Below the pieces are notes generated by a model, which ran no database searches, was not told where the DNA came from, and saw nothing but the letters and a program-made list of their open reading frames with translations. Made by a program: the position numbers and the translations under genes. A DNA stretch of 64,000 nucleotides from Chitinophaga sp. E66 (GTDB lineage: Bacteria > Bacteroidota > Bacteroidia > Chitinophagales > Chitinophagaceae): contig CP079103.1 in NCBI GenBank assembly GCA_019285755.1, forward strand, positions 6,109,001-6,173,000. The letters run 5' to 3'. Shown here piece by piece: positions 31,352 through 42,525 of this stretch (position 1 is its first letter; each line of letters starts with the position of its first letter).

Positions 31352-32103
31352 TCAATGCCTGAATATGAATTGTGGAATTTTCCTTAAAGGCTTGAATAAC
31401 AGAGTAAAAGCGTGAGGCTTTAAATTATTCAGTTCCAGGCTTTCCGGTCTTCCCTATTTGCGTTGACACGATTTTTGATGTTTGCATTGCTGACACCACC
31501 TTCTCTCATTTTCACCATAATATGTGGCAGGTATGAAACTTTGAGGTTATGTTTAAATAAAAATCGGAGCATGATCTCATAATCCGCCGCGCTTTTCAGG
31601 GCTACATTAAACGTGCCATATTTTTGATACACTTCGCGTTTTACAAAAAATGTTGGATGAGGTGGCATCCAACCAAAAAGAAAGGAGCGTTTATTATAAT
31701 GACCGGATTTCCATTTGCGGGTAATCCTGGTAAGGTCATTCTGTTTAACATATAGCAAGTCGCCATAAAGCGTATCGCAATCCGTTGTCGTAAACGAGTT
31801 GACAACTTTTTGAATGATTGTATCATCGGCATAAATATCATCCGAATTTAAAATTCCGATAATGTCGCCTGTTGCCAGTCCGATTCCTTTGTTCATCGCA
31901 TCGTAAATTCCGTTGTCAGGTTCTGATACTACATGTGAAATGCGGGTGCCATATTCTTTTACAATTGAAATGGTATTATCCTTGGAGCCACCATCGATAA
32001 TGATGTACTCAATATTAGAATTGCATTGATTCAACACAGAATCAATGCAATTCCTTATAAATTTCTCAGAGTTGAAGGTTGCCGTAATGATGGAAACTTT
32101 CAT
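31352..32103 (-). CDS. GT2 glycosyltransferase (WcaA-like)
   Basis: GT-A fold: MKVSIITATFNSEKFIRNCI, IIDGGSKDNT, SEPDNGIYDAMNKGI, GILNSDDIYAD (DxD-like) and the catalytic region ALKSAADYEIMLRF. The apparent stop at 31429 results from a missing base; one shift later the frame continues LNNLKPHAFTLLFKPLRKIP to a TGA at 31352, the usual C-terminus of this family, for about 250 residues. ATG overlaps the stop of the aminotransferase gene (ATGA). Confidence 0.87.
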
Positions 32104-33213
32104 ATGGTATTATTTCTGTAAAATTCTTCGATGACGGATGCTATATAATCTATTTGACCGAATTCCAGTTCTGGGAAAATAGGCAACGATAGAATTGAAT
32201 CCTGTAATGAGTGCGCAACAGAGAAGTCTTTAATGTCGAGATTTAAATAACTATAGCAAGGTAATGATGGCAGTATTGTGGGGTAGTGAATGGCGGTTTC
32301 GATACCTTTTATTTGAAGGAATTGGGCAAGCTTGTTTCGGTCCTTTGCCAGAATTACATACAGGTGGAAAGTGTGAACAGAATCAGGTCGAATTAAAGGT
32401 GTCGTGATGCCAGCAATATTACTCAGCTTCTTAGTGTAATAGTTTGCATTTTCGATTCGCTTTTTCGTCCATTCATGTATATATTTCAATTTCACATTAA
32501 GAATGGCTGCCTGAAGACCATCAAGTCTGCTGTTGATGCCTTCGATTTGGTGCTGGTGCTTGACCAGTGCACCATGCCTGGCGTACATCCTGCATTTGAT
32601 CGCCAATTCTTCATCATCTGTTATTATGCAACCCGCATCTCCATAGGCGCCAGGTTTTTGCCCGGATAAAAGCTGAACGAAGCTGCGATGCCTCTTTTCC
32701 CGGCCAACACACCCTTAAAGGCGGAAAAATGAGATTGTGCGCAATCCTCAATTACAGGAATCCCATGTTTATCGGCAATACGCATAATCGCTTCTATGTC
32801 ACACATTTGGCCATGCAGATGAACTGGAATAATTGCCTTTGTTTTAGGTGTTATCGCTTGCTCTAGCTTAGATTCATCCATGGAGTAGTATTGTGGATGA
32901 ACGTCTACGAAAACAGGCGTTGCCATGGTTTGGGTAATCGTTTCCGAGGAGGAGATCCAGCTATTGGCTGAAGTGATGACTTCATCGCCGGCACCAATTC
33001 CTAGCATTTTCATTATTATATATAGGAGTCCGTTCCATTAGCTACTGATATGCAATGTTTAACGCCATACATTTGCGCAAAATTCTTTTCAAACTCAACT
33101 ACATGGCTGCCGCCTATAAAAGCTGTTTCGTTAATTACAGAGAAGATGGCGTTGTCCATTTCTTCTTTGATGCTAAGGTATTGCGCCTTCAGATCAACAA
33201 AGTTTATTTTCAT
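32100..33213 (-). CDS. DegT/DnrJ/EryC1 sugar aminotransferase (WbpE-like)
   Basis: PLP-dependent transamination of a UDP-3-keto-sugar. The family start MKINFVDLKAQYLSIKEEMD, VANGTDS, the PLP aspartate in PVIEDCAQSHFS and the Schiff-base lysine in SFSFYPGKNLA are visible, followed by AYGDAGCIITDDEEL, SRLDGLQAAIL and GIETAIHYPT. About 372 residues. Frames break near 33015 and 32640. Flanked by WbpD- and WbpB-like genes, the substrate is probably UDP-2-acetamido-3-keto-glucuronic acid, although QdtB/FdtB-type dTDP-sugar enzymes share this fold. Confidence 0.85.
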
Positions 33214-33677
33214 TTTGTGTTTTGTTTTAAAAGTTTGGCAGGATTTCCGACATAAGTGCCGGGTATGGTGATGTCTTTTGTAACTACTGCTCCAGCTCCA
33301 ATAACTACATTCGAACAAATATTAACAGGAAGTATTGTGGTATTGGATCCAATAGAAACATTATTGCCTATCTGGGTTGATTTCCATAATTCTTTGTTGC
33401 CCATCGCCGGACCTCCATTACTAAAAAGGTCATTAATGAACATAACACCGTGACCGATAAAGCAATTATCTCCGATTGTCACAAGTTCACATATGAATGA
33501 ATGTGACTGTACTTTACAATTATCTCCGATAGAAACGGATTTTTGAATTTCTACGAATGGACCTACAAATGTGTTATTGCCAATACTGCATCCATAAATA
33601 TTGGAGGGCATTACAATAGTCACATTTTCTCCCATTTGCACATTAATTATACCTATAGCAAGTTCCTTGTAGTGCAT
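33210..33677 (-). CDS. Left-handed beta-helix N-acetyltransferase (WbpD-like)
   Basis: 155 residues of hexapeptide repeats (IGNNTFVGPFVEIQKSVSIG, IGDNCFIGHGVMFINDLF) with a terminal coil (VVTKDITIPGTYVGNPAKLL). It probably acetylates the 3-amino group made by its neighbour. The stop overlaps the aminotransferase start as ATGA, and its start lies inside the end of the oxidoreductase gene, so the three are tightly coupled. Frame intact. Confidence 0.83.
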   Translation of the reverse strand: MHYKELAIGIINVQMGENVTIVMPSNIYGCSIGNNTFVGPFVEIQKSVSIGDNCKVQSHSFICELVTIGDNCFIGHGVMFINDLFSNGGPAMGNKELWKSTQIGNNVSIGSNTTILPVNICSNVVIGAGAVVTKDITIPGTYVGNPAKLLKQNTK

Positions 33678-34696
33678 AATTATTGAATCTTTTGGCTTGT
33701 GAATAGATCTTGTCTATGATTTCAACTGTTTTCAGGCCTTCAAAAGAGCTTGTGGAGATAACACCATTATTGGTAAGGACTTCAACAAGGTTTTCATATA
33801 CCTTGTCATGGTTGGACATTGATCCCACATATGTACCATAGTTGTTTGCAGTGTTACCTTTCGGCAGATTCTTGATTTCGAAGTTTTTAATTTGCTGGTA
33901 CTCTAATTCGTTGAGGTACTGTCCGCCGATCTTAACAGTGCCTTTTTCTCCAAAGATGGTTAGCGAGCCTTCCATGTTTTTCCCAAAGCTATTGACGGTG
34001 TAGTTTACAGTACCGATGGCGCCATTATAAAACTCAAGAATTGCGACACCTGAATCCTCAAATTCAATAGTTTCCTGATGATGATAATTGGCCATGAAAG
34101 AATGGACCTGTTTTACGTCGCCGATCAACCAGTAAAGGAGATCGATAAAATGACTGAATTGTGTGTATAGCGTCCCGCCATCAAGATCTTTGGTGCCTTT
34201 CCAGGAGTTGGCATAATAGTCGTCATTGCGATTCCAGAAGCAACTGAGTTGTATACTATATATTTTACCTAATTTGCCGTTCTCGATGGCTTCTTTTACT
34301 GCTTCTACCGGGGTTAAACCGGTTTTGTTTGATGGCAAACAATCTTTTGTTGGCTCTTTCAGCTGCTTTTATCATTTCACCACAATCAGATACTGAAATG
34401 GCCATAGGCTTTTCGCAAAGTACGTTTACAGCTGAATTTAGTGCTTGAATCGAATGTTGCGCATGCAATCCATTTGGGGTGCAAATCGAAGCTACATCTA
34501 TTGACTTCTCGTTTTTCAACATTTTTTCAATTGATGTGTAAGGTGTGGCATTGTATTTCAGAGCCAGTGCGTTCGCTTTCGATTCATCGATATCGCAAAC
34601 GGCCACCAGTTTTCCATTTTTCTGAATGTGTTCAGCGTGGCGTTGGCCAATTCTGCCGCATCCGATTAATGCAAATCTGACTTGTTTAGTATCCAT
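33643..34696 (-). CDS. Gfo/Idh/MocA oxidoreductase (WbpB-like)
   Basis: N-terminal Rossmann fold (VRFALIGCGRIGQRHAEHIQ), NGLHAQHSIQAL, catalytic Lys in VLCEKPMAIS, and KGTKDLDGGTLYTQFSHFID from the substrate domain. About 350 residues. In the WbpB class the enzyme oxidises C3 of UDP-GlcNAc-uronate. The frame breaks near 34310 (KQNRFNP joins PVEAVKEAI). The end overlaps the acetyltransferase start by 35 bases; a shift near the end could shorten it. Confidence 0.85.
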
Positions 34697-34705
34697 AGTT
34701 TATAG

Positions 34706-35677
34706 TCATTTTAAGAATTGAATAATATACACTTCTAATTTCCTTTTTGAGGCAGTCTGGGGAGGTTTGTCACCTTGTCTATAAACGCCTAGTTTTTTGA
34801 TGTAGAGGAATTTCCCAAAATAGGTAGCTCCTATCCTAATAATCATGCCCGCGGATATGGCAAATTTTAATGAAAGATATGCAAGGTGAGGCTTATTTTT
34901 TTATAAACGTACAGCAAGCCTTTGAAATACTCTTTATATGCAAATGCATTAAAGAATGAAGATGTACCGCCAATATGGATGATTTTAGTCTTCGAAGCAA
35001 CTTTATATTTGTATCCATGATTTTTAAGCTTATACCCAAAATCGCAATCTTCGTGGTAGAAGAAAAGATTATCATCCATCCCGCCCATCAGCGCATAAAG
35101 GTCCTTTTCTATCATCAGGCTTGCCATGGATAAATATCCAATCTTCTGCGGAATAGAGTCGGAGGCAGCAGATGTCATAAATGCTGGCCTTGAGCGCTTG
35201 GGCAAAAGGGTTCCCAGGACCGGGAATATTTAATCAAGATCATGCTGAGATCCACAGTATGCATGAATATTTTAGGCACACTGGGAAAATCAAACCAAGA
35301 TCGTTGTTCGCTTAAGTCAGTATTCAAAAGTTGAGGGCCGAGCGCGATTGTATCGGACGATGCTATCATTTCATCAAAGAGCTGTTGTAGCGATTCAGGA
35401 TATAAGACCGTGTCGCTGTTCAATATCAATAAATACTTTCCACAGGCTCTTTCAGCTCCTATATTGTTTGCTTTTGCGAACCCGAGATTCTCGGCGTTCT
35501 CGATTGCTATAATCCGGGGAATGCATCTTGTATTGCTTGTATTGAGCCGTCATTAGATGCATTATCCACAATAATCGTCTCAAAAGTACAAGATGTCTTA
35601 GATGCATAAATCGATTCAACACAATCGAGTGTTACGTCTTTAGTTTTATAGTGTACGATTATTATGGAAATGTCCAT
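34706..35677 (-). CDS. GT2 glycosyltransferase, WbbL/rhamnosyltransferase-like
   Basis: The start MDISIIIVHYKTKDVTLDCV, NLGFAKANNIG, LILNSDTVLYPES and FFYHEDCDFGYKLKNHGYKY are typical of WbbL-type enzymes. The frame that ends near 34867 is false: after one base the protein continues NKPHLAYLSLKFAISAGMII to FLK and a TGA at 34706, giving about 325 residues, the family length. Other breaks are near 35510 and 35215. It starts inside the possible 3' end of wzy. Confidence 0.83.
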
Positions 35678-35743
35678 TCGGAATATTTTGTTTAAAACCT
35701 GGAATAATTGCCGGTGCGCGCAAGGCAATTGTAAACAGCACAA

Positions 35744-36908
35744 TCAGGAATTCATGAATCCCTCTTGAAAAAGATACAGTCCCTTTATATTGAACCAAGG
35801 CAAAAGCACAATAAAGGAAAGAAGCGTATAAAGATTGATCATTTCCTGGGTATATAAACTTGCCGGTAATTTCTTCGGGAAATTGTTAATTATTCTAAGA
35901 ATATTTAATGTTTTTAAAAATATGCATAGATGAGCCAACAATATCAGAGAAAGTCCCAGCAGGCCAATCATGAAAATGATTTTAACATACCCGACATCTG
36001 AATCCTCCATGTAATCCCCTGTTCCGAAAACAGTTCCAAACATATCAGGGAGGAAAACATGGACGATAGTTGATCGCCGGATCCTTTAGAAAAGGAATCT
36101 TCCGTCGAAAATGAAAGCTCTGTGCCAAAGATGGATGCATATTCTTCCAGCCCTGGGATGGAACTGATAAGTAATGGCGCAAGGAAAAAATAAAAAACTA
36201 GTCCCCTAATATCAGATTTAATATGCCCACTGATTTGACGGATATTGATCGGTTAGATAACATTTTAAGAGTGACAATTGCCACCATGAGGAGTGATATT
36301 ACCATCACATTCCTGGCTGTAAAAAAGCTGGCACATGTTATAATGAGTAGCATAAAGTAGTTTGACCAAAAGGAGCTGGATTTAAAAATGCTCCAAAAGC
36401 ACAAAATTGTACCAGCGATACAGAAATATCCGGCTGTATCAAATCCGTTCGCCAAACCGAACGCACGCAGAAAGAAAATTGTTTTAGTATAGCCGACGAG
36501 CGGCGCCATCAGGTTTTGAATGTCGGGCCGTATTACCTGTAATATGATAAAGAAAGCATGGATAAGTATGCTGATTTTAACGTAGGAGATTAAGCTATTT
36601 GTGCCCAAAGGGGTATTATATATAAGAAGACTTAAACAAAAGGTGGAAATTGTAGCTCGGATGTATCGTTGATAAATAAGTGCGTCTGCATCACTTGATA
36701 ATGAATAAACAAGAATAGAGTATCCTAAAACAAGGAGCAATAAAGCTAGAATCCAAACTGTAGTCGTATGGAGGCGCAGTTTGGTTTTGCCTGACAATGC
36801 AGTTGCTACTATTGCGCACGCCGATCCTATCAATGAAAAATCAACGATGCCTATCTTGAACCCAAAGAGCGATAGAAAAATGCTGAGAAAAGTGATAATT
36901 CTTAGCAT
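35744..36908 (-). CDS. wzy: O-antigen/EPS polymerase (Wzy-like)
   Basis: A polytopic membrane protein of about 390 residues with some ten hydrophobic segments (ITFLSIFLSLFGFKIGIVDF, TTVWILALLLLVLGYSILVY, IIFMIGLLGLSLILLAHLCI) and a large soluble loop (GLEEYASIFGTELSFSTEDS, then SGDQLSS), the Wzy/WaaL layout. Wzy sequence is poorly conserved, so the call rests on topology and on its place among wzx, wzz and glycosyltransferases. Frames break near 36205 and 36045. If a base is missing near 35765 the end moves to about 35638, adding a hydrophobic FLIVLFTIALRAPAII. The ATG overlaps the previous gene by seven bases. Confidence 0.75.
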
Positions 36909-38114
36909 GTAAGGTCTATATAAATTTGTTTATATGCATCAGAAATAACGTTTGTGTCAAAATTTTTAATGGCGAAAGCTCGGATGACATCCCGCGGCCA
37001 AACATTACTGTTCTTGATCATATCTACGTCAACGGGAGTGAGCCGACCACTTTCGTCAAGAGGAATTCCCACCTTATTCTCTATAACCAGGTCATGGGCT
37101 GCACCGGCAAATGGATTCGTTATTACGGGAAGTCCCGCTGCGAGATATTCAACAAATTTAACGCCTAATCTGGATTTGGCATCATATGCTGGTTTCATCA
37201 GCTGGAGGCCGAAATCTGCAGCCGAAAGCCAGCCCGAAAGCTCTAGATGCCCCGCGCTCGTAATGGTAACCATATCCGCAGGTAGACCTCTATCACTTAA
37301 TAATTTGCTGACCGGGACTGCATCAGTGGTAAGGATAAGGAGGTGTAGTTTTTTTACAGATTTGGATAATTCTTTAATAAAATCAAAATATACTTGCGGA
37401 TCATTCCAGAAATTTTGAGACATACTGCCCAGATATACAAGAACAATACTGTCCTGCCATCCATTCCGGACACGAATTTCATTTCTCAGTAGCTGATTAT
37501 AGGTTATTTCCTTAGTATTAACGGAACATGGAATATAATGTAACTTACCGTGGCCATTAATATCGGCATAGCTTTCCAGCATTGGATGACTAACGGCAAC
37601 AATGATATCTGCTTTCTGAACAGTTGTTGCTTCTATTTTCTTCCGGTATTATATATAGGAGATTTCCATGCCCATTTATTTCGTGTGATGTTCTCTTCCG
37701 GGTACAGACTCCGGCCATCAAATACCAGTTTGAATCGATTATTGCCTTTCGCAAGTGAAGCTGAGTAACTAGGGAAATATCCTCGGCAATGTACGATATC
37801 ATTATTTTTCAGCAGTAATCGGAACATGAGTTTGTTGAATGCAGTTGCCAAAAATACTCCTATTCGGCTGGTCAGGATATGTCGTTCTGGCAAAGCAAAA
37901 TAGTAATCCCGATAGGAAATATTATAATCGTCAAGCAGTGCGTGCAGACTTTTAATCTCCTTGCGGAACTTAAAAAGATCCAGGGTTGGTAGATTGAAAT
38001 CAACGTCACCTTGATTTCAGAGTTGGCTGCAACTGTTTTCAACAATGATAGTACTTGGCTCTTCATTAATCCGGAAAGCGGCCTTTCATTATATATTATA
38101 TAGCTGATTTTCAT
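36902..38114 (-). CDS. GT4-type glycosyltransferase
   Basis: About 405 residues with a GT-B fold: acceptor domain with HALLDDYNISYRDYYFA, DIVHCRGYFPSYSA and LVFDGRSLYPEE, then the nucleotide-sugar domain with VYLGSMSQNFWNDPQVYFDF, SAADFGLQLMKPAYDAKSRL and GVKFVEYLAAGLPVITNPFA. The E-x7-E region of GT4 (KFVEYLAAG) is recognisable. Frames break near 37990, 37910 and 37640. The stop overlaps the wzy start. Confidence 0.78.
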
Positions 38115-38139
38115 TAATAATAAAATTTAAAGCATCATC

Positions 38140-39384
38140 TTACAATGATTGCAACTCAAATGCAAATTGCCTGAAATTTTCGGATGCATTAAAATTAAAC
38201 ATACAATTCTGTTTTATATATTCTCTTTTTGCATCCATTCCCGACGATATTTGTTGTACGCAATGATGCACTCTGCAATAGCAGCGGGTGACTCTAGATT
38301 TTGAATCAAGAATCCATTTTCATTATTTACAATTTCAGGTATGCCACCGACAGCCGGAGCAATGGATGGGATACCAAAACTAAGTGCCTCCATTAATGAA
38401 ACCGGGATACCTTCAGTCGTACTTGCATTGATAAAAAGATCAATCGTGTTAGCGCCATAATAATGTTGAATATCCAAATTATTGACAAATCCGGGCAGAT
38501 TTACTTTTAGGTGTGGCTTCGCCGCCATCTTAATTTTTTCTTCCAGTGCCAGCTTATTAGGCCCGTCACCAAAATGAGTCCAACGAATGGGGATTTGCTC
38601 GCAGCAGTTCAATGCATCAAAAATAAGTTCAACTCTTTTTAAAGTAATGATGGATGAATTTGAAACAATATTCAGACAATTGCCAAATGAAGTTGGTGAA
38701 AGAGCCGGGTGTTCGCTAATGCCGAGATATGAGACGATATATTTGCCAGAAAAATTGCTATATTTATTCTGCAAATATTCCAATCCCTGCTTTGAAATCA
38801 GACATATCTTGTCAGACATTGAAATTGTATATTCTCTGTATGGCAAATAGGGCGGGGAGTACCTTTCCTCGTACAGGTCACCTCCATGTGCTCTGATAAT
38901 AAGCTTGACGCGGTTTGTCTTTCTTTGAGATTCAAAAAAGCAAGTCCGTCGCTGTATTATCAAACCAATATGAGTATATGATGATATTTCCCGCCTCTAT
39001 TTTATTTTTCCTTAAGTATCCGTTTAGCCAAGACTGGGTCAATTTTGCGTGCATTGATGCTTTGCCCCATCGAAGTAATTTACGTTTATGAAAGCCCGAT
39101 CGGAAAATAAAAAACATTTCATGCCAGGTGGTTAAATTGAAAATGCTTTTCAAAGCAGCGGCACTTTGACTTGTTTTTCGGGCGATAGTAGCTGCAAAGT
39201 CCTTTTCAGTTTTAACGTTCGGCGGCAGCTCTACCTGGAGTTTTTCAGGTATTGTGGCCGGAATGATGATTATTTCTTTGAAGTAAAGCGATAGTTCCTT
39301 GATTTCAGGTAAAAGGAACGTTTTTTCCATAAACGAACTGTATGGAAATGCACGCGAAAATACTATCAAGGTTTTATTGCGCAT
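38140..39384 (-). CDS. GT4 glycosyltransferase
   Basis: About 415 residues. N-domain with FSRAFPYSSFMEKTFLLPEI and IIYSYWFDNTATDLLF, then IIRAHGGDLYEERY and the GT4 donor-binding half (WTHFGDGPNKLALEEKI, VNLPGFVNNLDIQHYYG, FINASTTEGIPVSLMEALSF, with the glutamate pair in EGIPVSLMEA). Frames break near 38940 and 38220. Correcting the latter extends the end to REYIKQNCMFNFNASENFRQ, a normal family C-terminus, with TAA at 38140. Confidence 0.85.
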
Positions 39385-40102
39385 TAATAAGCGTCATTAT
39401 GATGTTATTTCTAAAGGCCGGATTCTTCTTCAATAAGCGTTGTTTTATGAGGTATTTCCAGGTTTTTTTATGAGGAGGTAACGTCTCGGCAAATTCAAAT
39501 GACTCTATTTCGTAACCGGCAATTTGACTGATTTTAGCCAGAGTATAGGGCGAAACCAATATCTGTGGTCGGTATTGATAAACTCTTCATTTTTGAATGA
39601 TGACCTGAAATTTTCAACACAAAATGCGTTCGGCACTGTAATAATGAGCTTGCGAATATTTGGATACTTCAATCTGATTGCGCTTAAAAAGCTGCAAGGA
39701 TTATCAAGGTGTTCCACAATTTCGCCAAGAATCATATAGTCCCAGGTTTGAGCGAGGATTAGGGGTGAGGCTCGTCTGTGATAATGTTATGATGAATGAT
39801 GTTATTAAAACCGCATTCGTCGTTAACAAATTTGATCGCTTCCTGATCGATGTCTATTCCGAGACACTCACCGCTGGTTTCAGTAAGTCTTTTGTGAAAC
39901 CAGAGATTTTTTTGATCTTATCTTTTATGACGGGAATATGATCCGTACACCCTAGATGGAGAATTCTGGAACCTTTTACAATTTCTTCGATATAATCCAT
40001 TCTATATTGGATTTTCTCTTGTGCTTTAGCGATTTTAAATCGGTAGCCGCTGGAAAATGTTACGCCGGATAGGTGTTGTAAGGTAGGTGAGTTGAAATTC
40101 AT
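39374..40102 (-). CDS. Class I SAM-dependent methyltransferase
   Basis: About 243 residues. Motif I reads SRILHLGCTDH, motif II GIDIDQEAIKFV and the post-I region YMILGEIVEHLDNPCSFLSA; LIITVPNAFCVENF and SPYTLAKISQIAGYEIES follow, as in sugar or lipid O-methyltransferases of the Methyltransf_11/23 type. Frames break near 39870, 39755 and 39555. The end overlaps the next gene by 11 bases. It probably methylates a repeat-unit sugar; the position is unknown. Confidence 0.82.
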
Positions 40103-40106
40103 TCTA

Positions 40107-41373
40107 TTATTGTTTAGTACTTTTTAAAATCCAGAAAGTGGCAAATAATAATACGGTTGCCGCGCCGAGCGATACTATCAGAAGTGTGCCTGCAAAAGAC
40201 AGAGCAAGAATATATCCTCCAATAAAAAGGAAGCCAACACTACCCCAGTATAAGCTATTCCAAAAAAAAGGAAAGTTCTTTGCTTCCTCATTATGGAGGG
40301 GATGCGAGAGATTGTAGAAGATATCAACGAAATTAGCATCCAGGGACTGAGAATCATAACATATATTCCTGCTTCTTGCCATTCCTTGCCAAAAATAACA
40401 CCGAAGATATCAGCACCCCATATCGCTACAACTATGAAAGGAATAATAGCGATAGAAAATAATAATAGACATACTTTTTTAAGTAGGGGATATATCGATT
40501 CGTGGTTGTTGTATTTGGTGGCTGCTTCCTGATATAATGCCTGCCCAAACGCTCCGCCAAGCATTGAAATGGGGACCTGGAAAATCCGGTTTGACAGCGA
40601 GAACTGTCCCAAGGTGTGTACACTATAAAGGTTAGGTATCAGCAGCAGTATTCCTGAGTTCCTTAGGCTATCCATTGTAGTCTGTGGCAGATTGTACTTT
40701 GGAAATGCATTATACTGACGGGCTGTTTTTAAGATGCTTTTTAACTGAAGGTTGATTAGCGAGGTATTCTTTTGGGTATCGATTACTATAAAGTACCCGC
40801 ATGCAATGCACGCAAAGGTAGTGCCGCTCAATGCCCCAAATAAGGCCATAAGCCGAGTGTTGATTAAACCCAAGCATAAGGCTAACAAGAATGATTAAGA
40901 AAGCCTGAAGTGCTTTTACGGAAGATATGAGTTTGAATCGAGACTTCCTGATCAGCCAAAGAATGCTGATGTTATTTAATGCTGTAGTGAGAATTCCGGC
41001 AGGCACAATATAAAGGAGTTTATGATATGCCTTTTCGAATCCAAAAACGTGGTCGATCAGATAACTGGCGAAAAACAATGAAAAAACCAGTAAAAGTGTA
41101 GTAAGGATTATGGTGTTGATACAAGCAGCGCAGAAAAGTTGTATCGCATTTTCTTCTGTAGGGGCAGTATGATTGCATTTTCATAGCTGAGCGTCACAAT
41201 TGTGCTCAATATAGCGACAAGCGTAGAATAAAGTCCTAACAATCCGAAATCATGTGGAGTAAATACCTAGTTAAAATTGGGGCGCTGACCGCAGGCAGCA
41301 GCGCAACTATTAAGTTGCCAGATAATAGGTATCCAACTTTTTTAATAAAGGTTTTATCTGATAAAGTTATCAT
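40107..41373 (-). CDS. wzx: Polysaccharide flippase (Wzx-like, MATE/MOP superfamily)
   Basis: About 422 residues with 10-12 hydrophobic helices. The start (TFIKKVGYLLSGNLIVALLP, then VSAPILTRIYSPHDFGLLGL) is the usual Wzx N-terminus, and SNRIFQVPISMLGGAFGQAL carries the family pattern mid-protein. It should move the lipid-linked repeat unit across the inner membrane. Frames break near 41270, 41170, 40880 and 40300. The end lies five bases before the methyltransferase start. Confidence 0.85.
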
Positions 41374-41424
41374 TCAGTTGTATTCATTGATATCTTAAAC
41401 AAGCTGATAATTGGTATTCTAAGG

Positions 41425-42494
41425 TTAGTCTAGCTTTTCCGCTACATACCTTCTTCCTATGAGGAAAAATGCGCAGATAAACCCTGCGAACAACCCTCCA
41501 AGAGTGAGGCCTTTTATTTTCCCAACTCTTTGTGGACGTAAAGGAAGTATGGGCGAATCTACAATTTGAATAACAGGAGTTTCCTGAGCCATAGCCATCT
41601 TACTTAGTTCAAGATTTTTAATAACTTCCAGATACATTGTCTGCAATATGATCTTGTCCCTCGTTTCGATCTCTGTACTTACACCTGCTGCACTTCTGGC
41701 TGGATTTAGGTTAACGTCCATTGAAGAGGCGACAGAATATGTTTTCCGGTTTAACTTTCTTTCAATGGAGTCGGCTTTAAACTGCAGATTATCCACTGTA
41801 GTTTTGGTTCTTTGGGTTTTTGTTGCGATATAAAAATCGGTTGCCTCTTTTACCAGGCGCTCAGTGAACTGTTTGGAAAAAGTTGATTTGGGCTGGAACA
41901 TTCGACGCGAACAAAGCTCAGTTTTTATCCGGTTTTGTCACTTCAAGATGATTGCGAATAATTTTATCGTAAATCGAACCTAAAATACTATCCTGTTTTA
42001 GGGAAAAAGAGTTGCGTGGTTGTCCTACAGGAAAATTTATTTTGGACAGCACCGTATCTTTTTCCATGCATCTTTAAGGTCATAGATCTCGATATATAGA
42101 TTTGCGAGACTTTTCGATTTGTCGTTTCCTGCAGCACCGGATAATAAAGCTTTTTCGATCATCAATCTGGACTTGAGAAACTCCATGATATTATCACCGC
42201 TGAAAATTCCACTACCGCTTCCGGATCCCAAATCTATTCCAAATTGGCTTGCAATGCCGGAGTAGGCTCTAATGGATTGGATTTTACGTCCTCCAGAACG
42301 AAGGTAAGCTTGGCGACATACTTGGGTGTCTCTAAAAGGCTATATGAAAGACCAATGGCGGCTCCAAGCAAGCCCGCAACAATAAGGATTTTCCATTTAG
42401 AAAGTAAAAATGCGAATCCGTCCTTGATGCTCTTCAATATATCCTTTATGGAGATTTCGTTCGTTTCTTTTTCGGGAGTTGAAATATCGTTCAT
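41425..42494 (-). CDS. wzz: Wzz/chain-length determinant protein (PCP family), no kinase domain
   Basis: About 357 residues: a cytoplasmic N-terminus, a first membrane helix (WKILIVAGLLGAAIGLSYSL), the periplasmic domain starting TPKYVAKLTFVLEDV, a proline-rich segment before the second helix (IQIVDSPILPLRPQRVG) and that helix (LGGLFAGFICAFFLIG), then a short RRYVAEKLD tail. No Walker motifs or tyrosine cluster follow, so it is not a Wzc. Frames break near 42235, 42060 and 41905. The ATG at 42494 is preferred to TTG at 42518. Confidence 0.85.
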
Positions 42495-42525
42495 GTATTT
42501 TGCATTAATTGGGTTCAACCAACCG

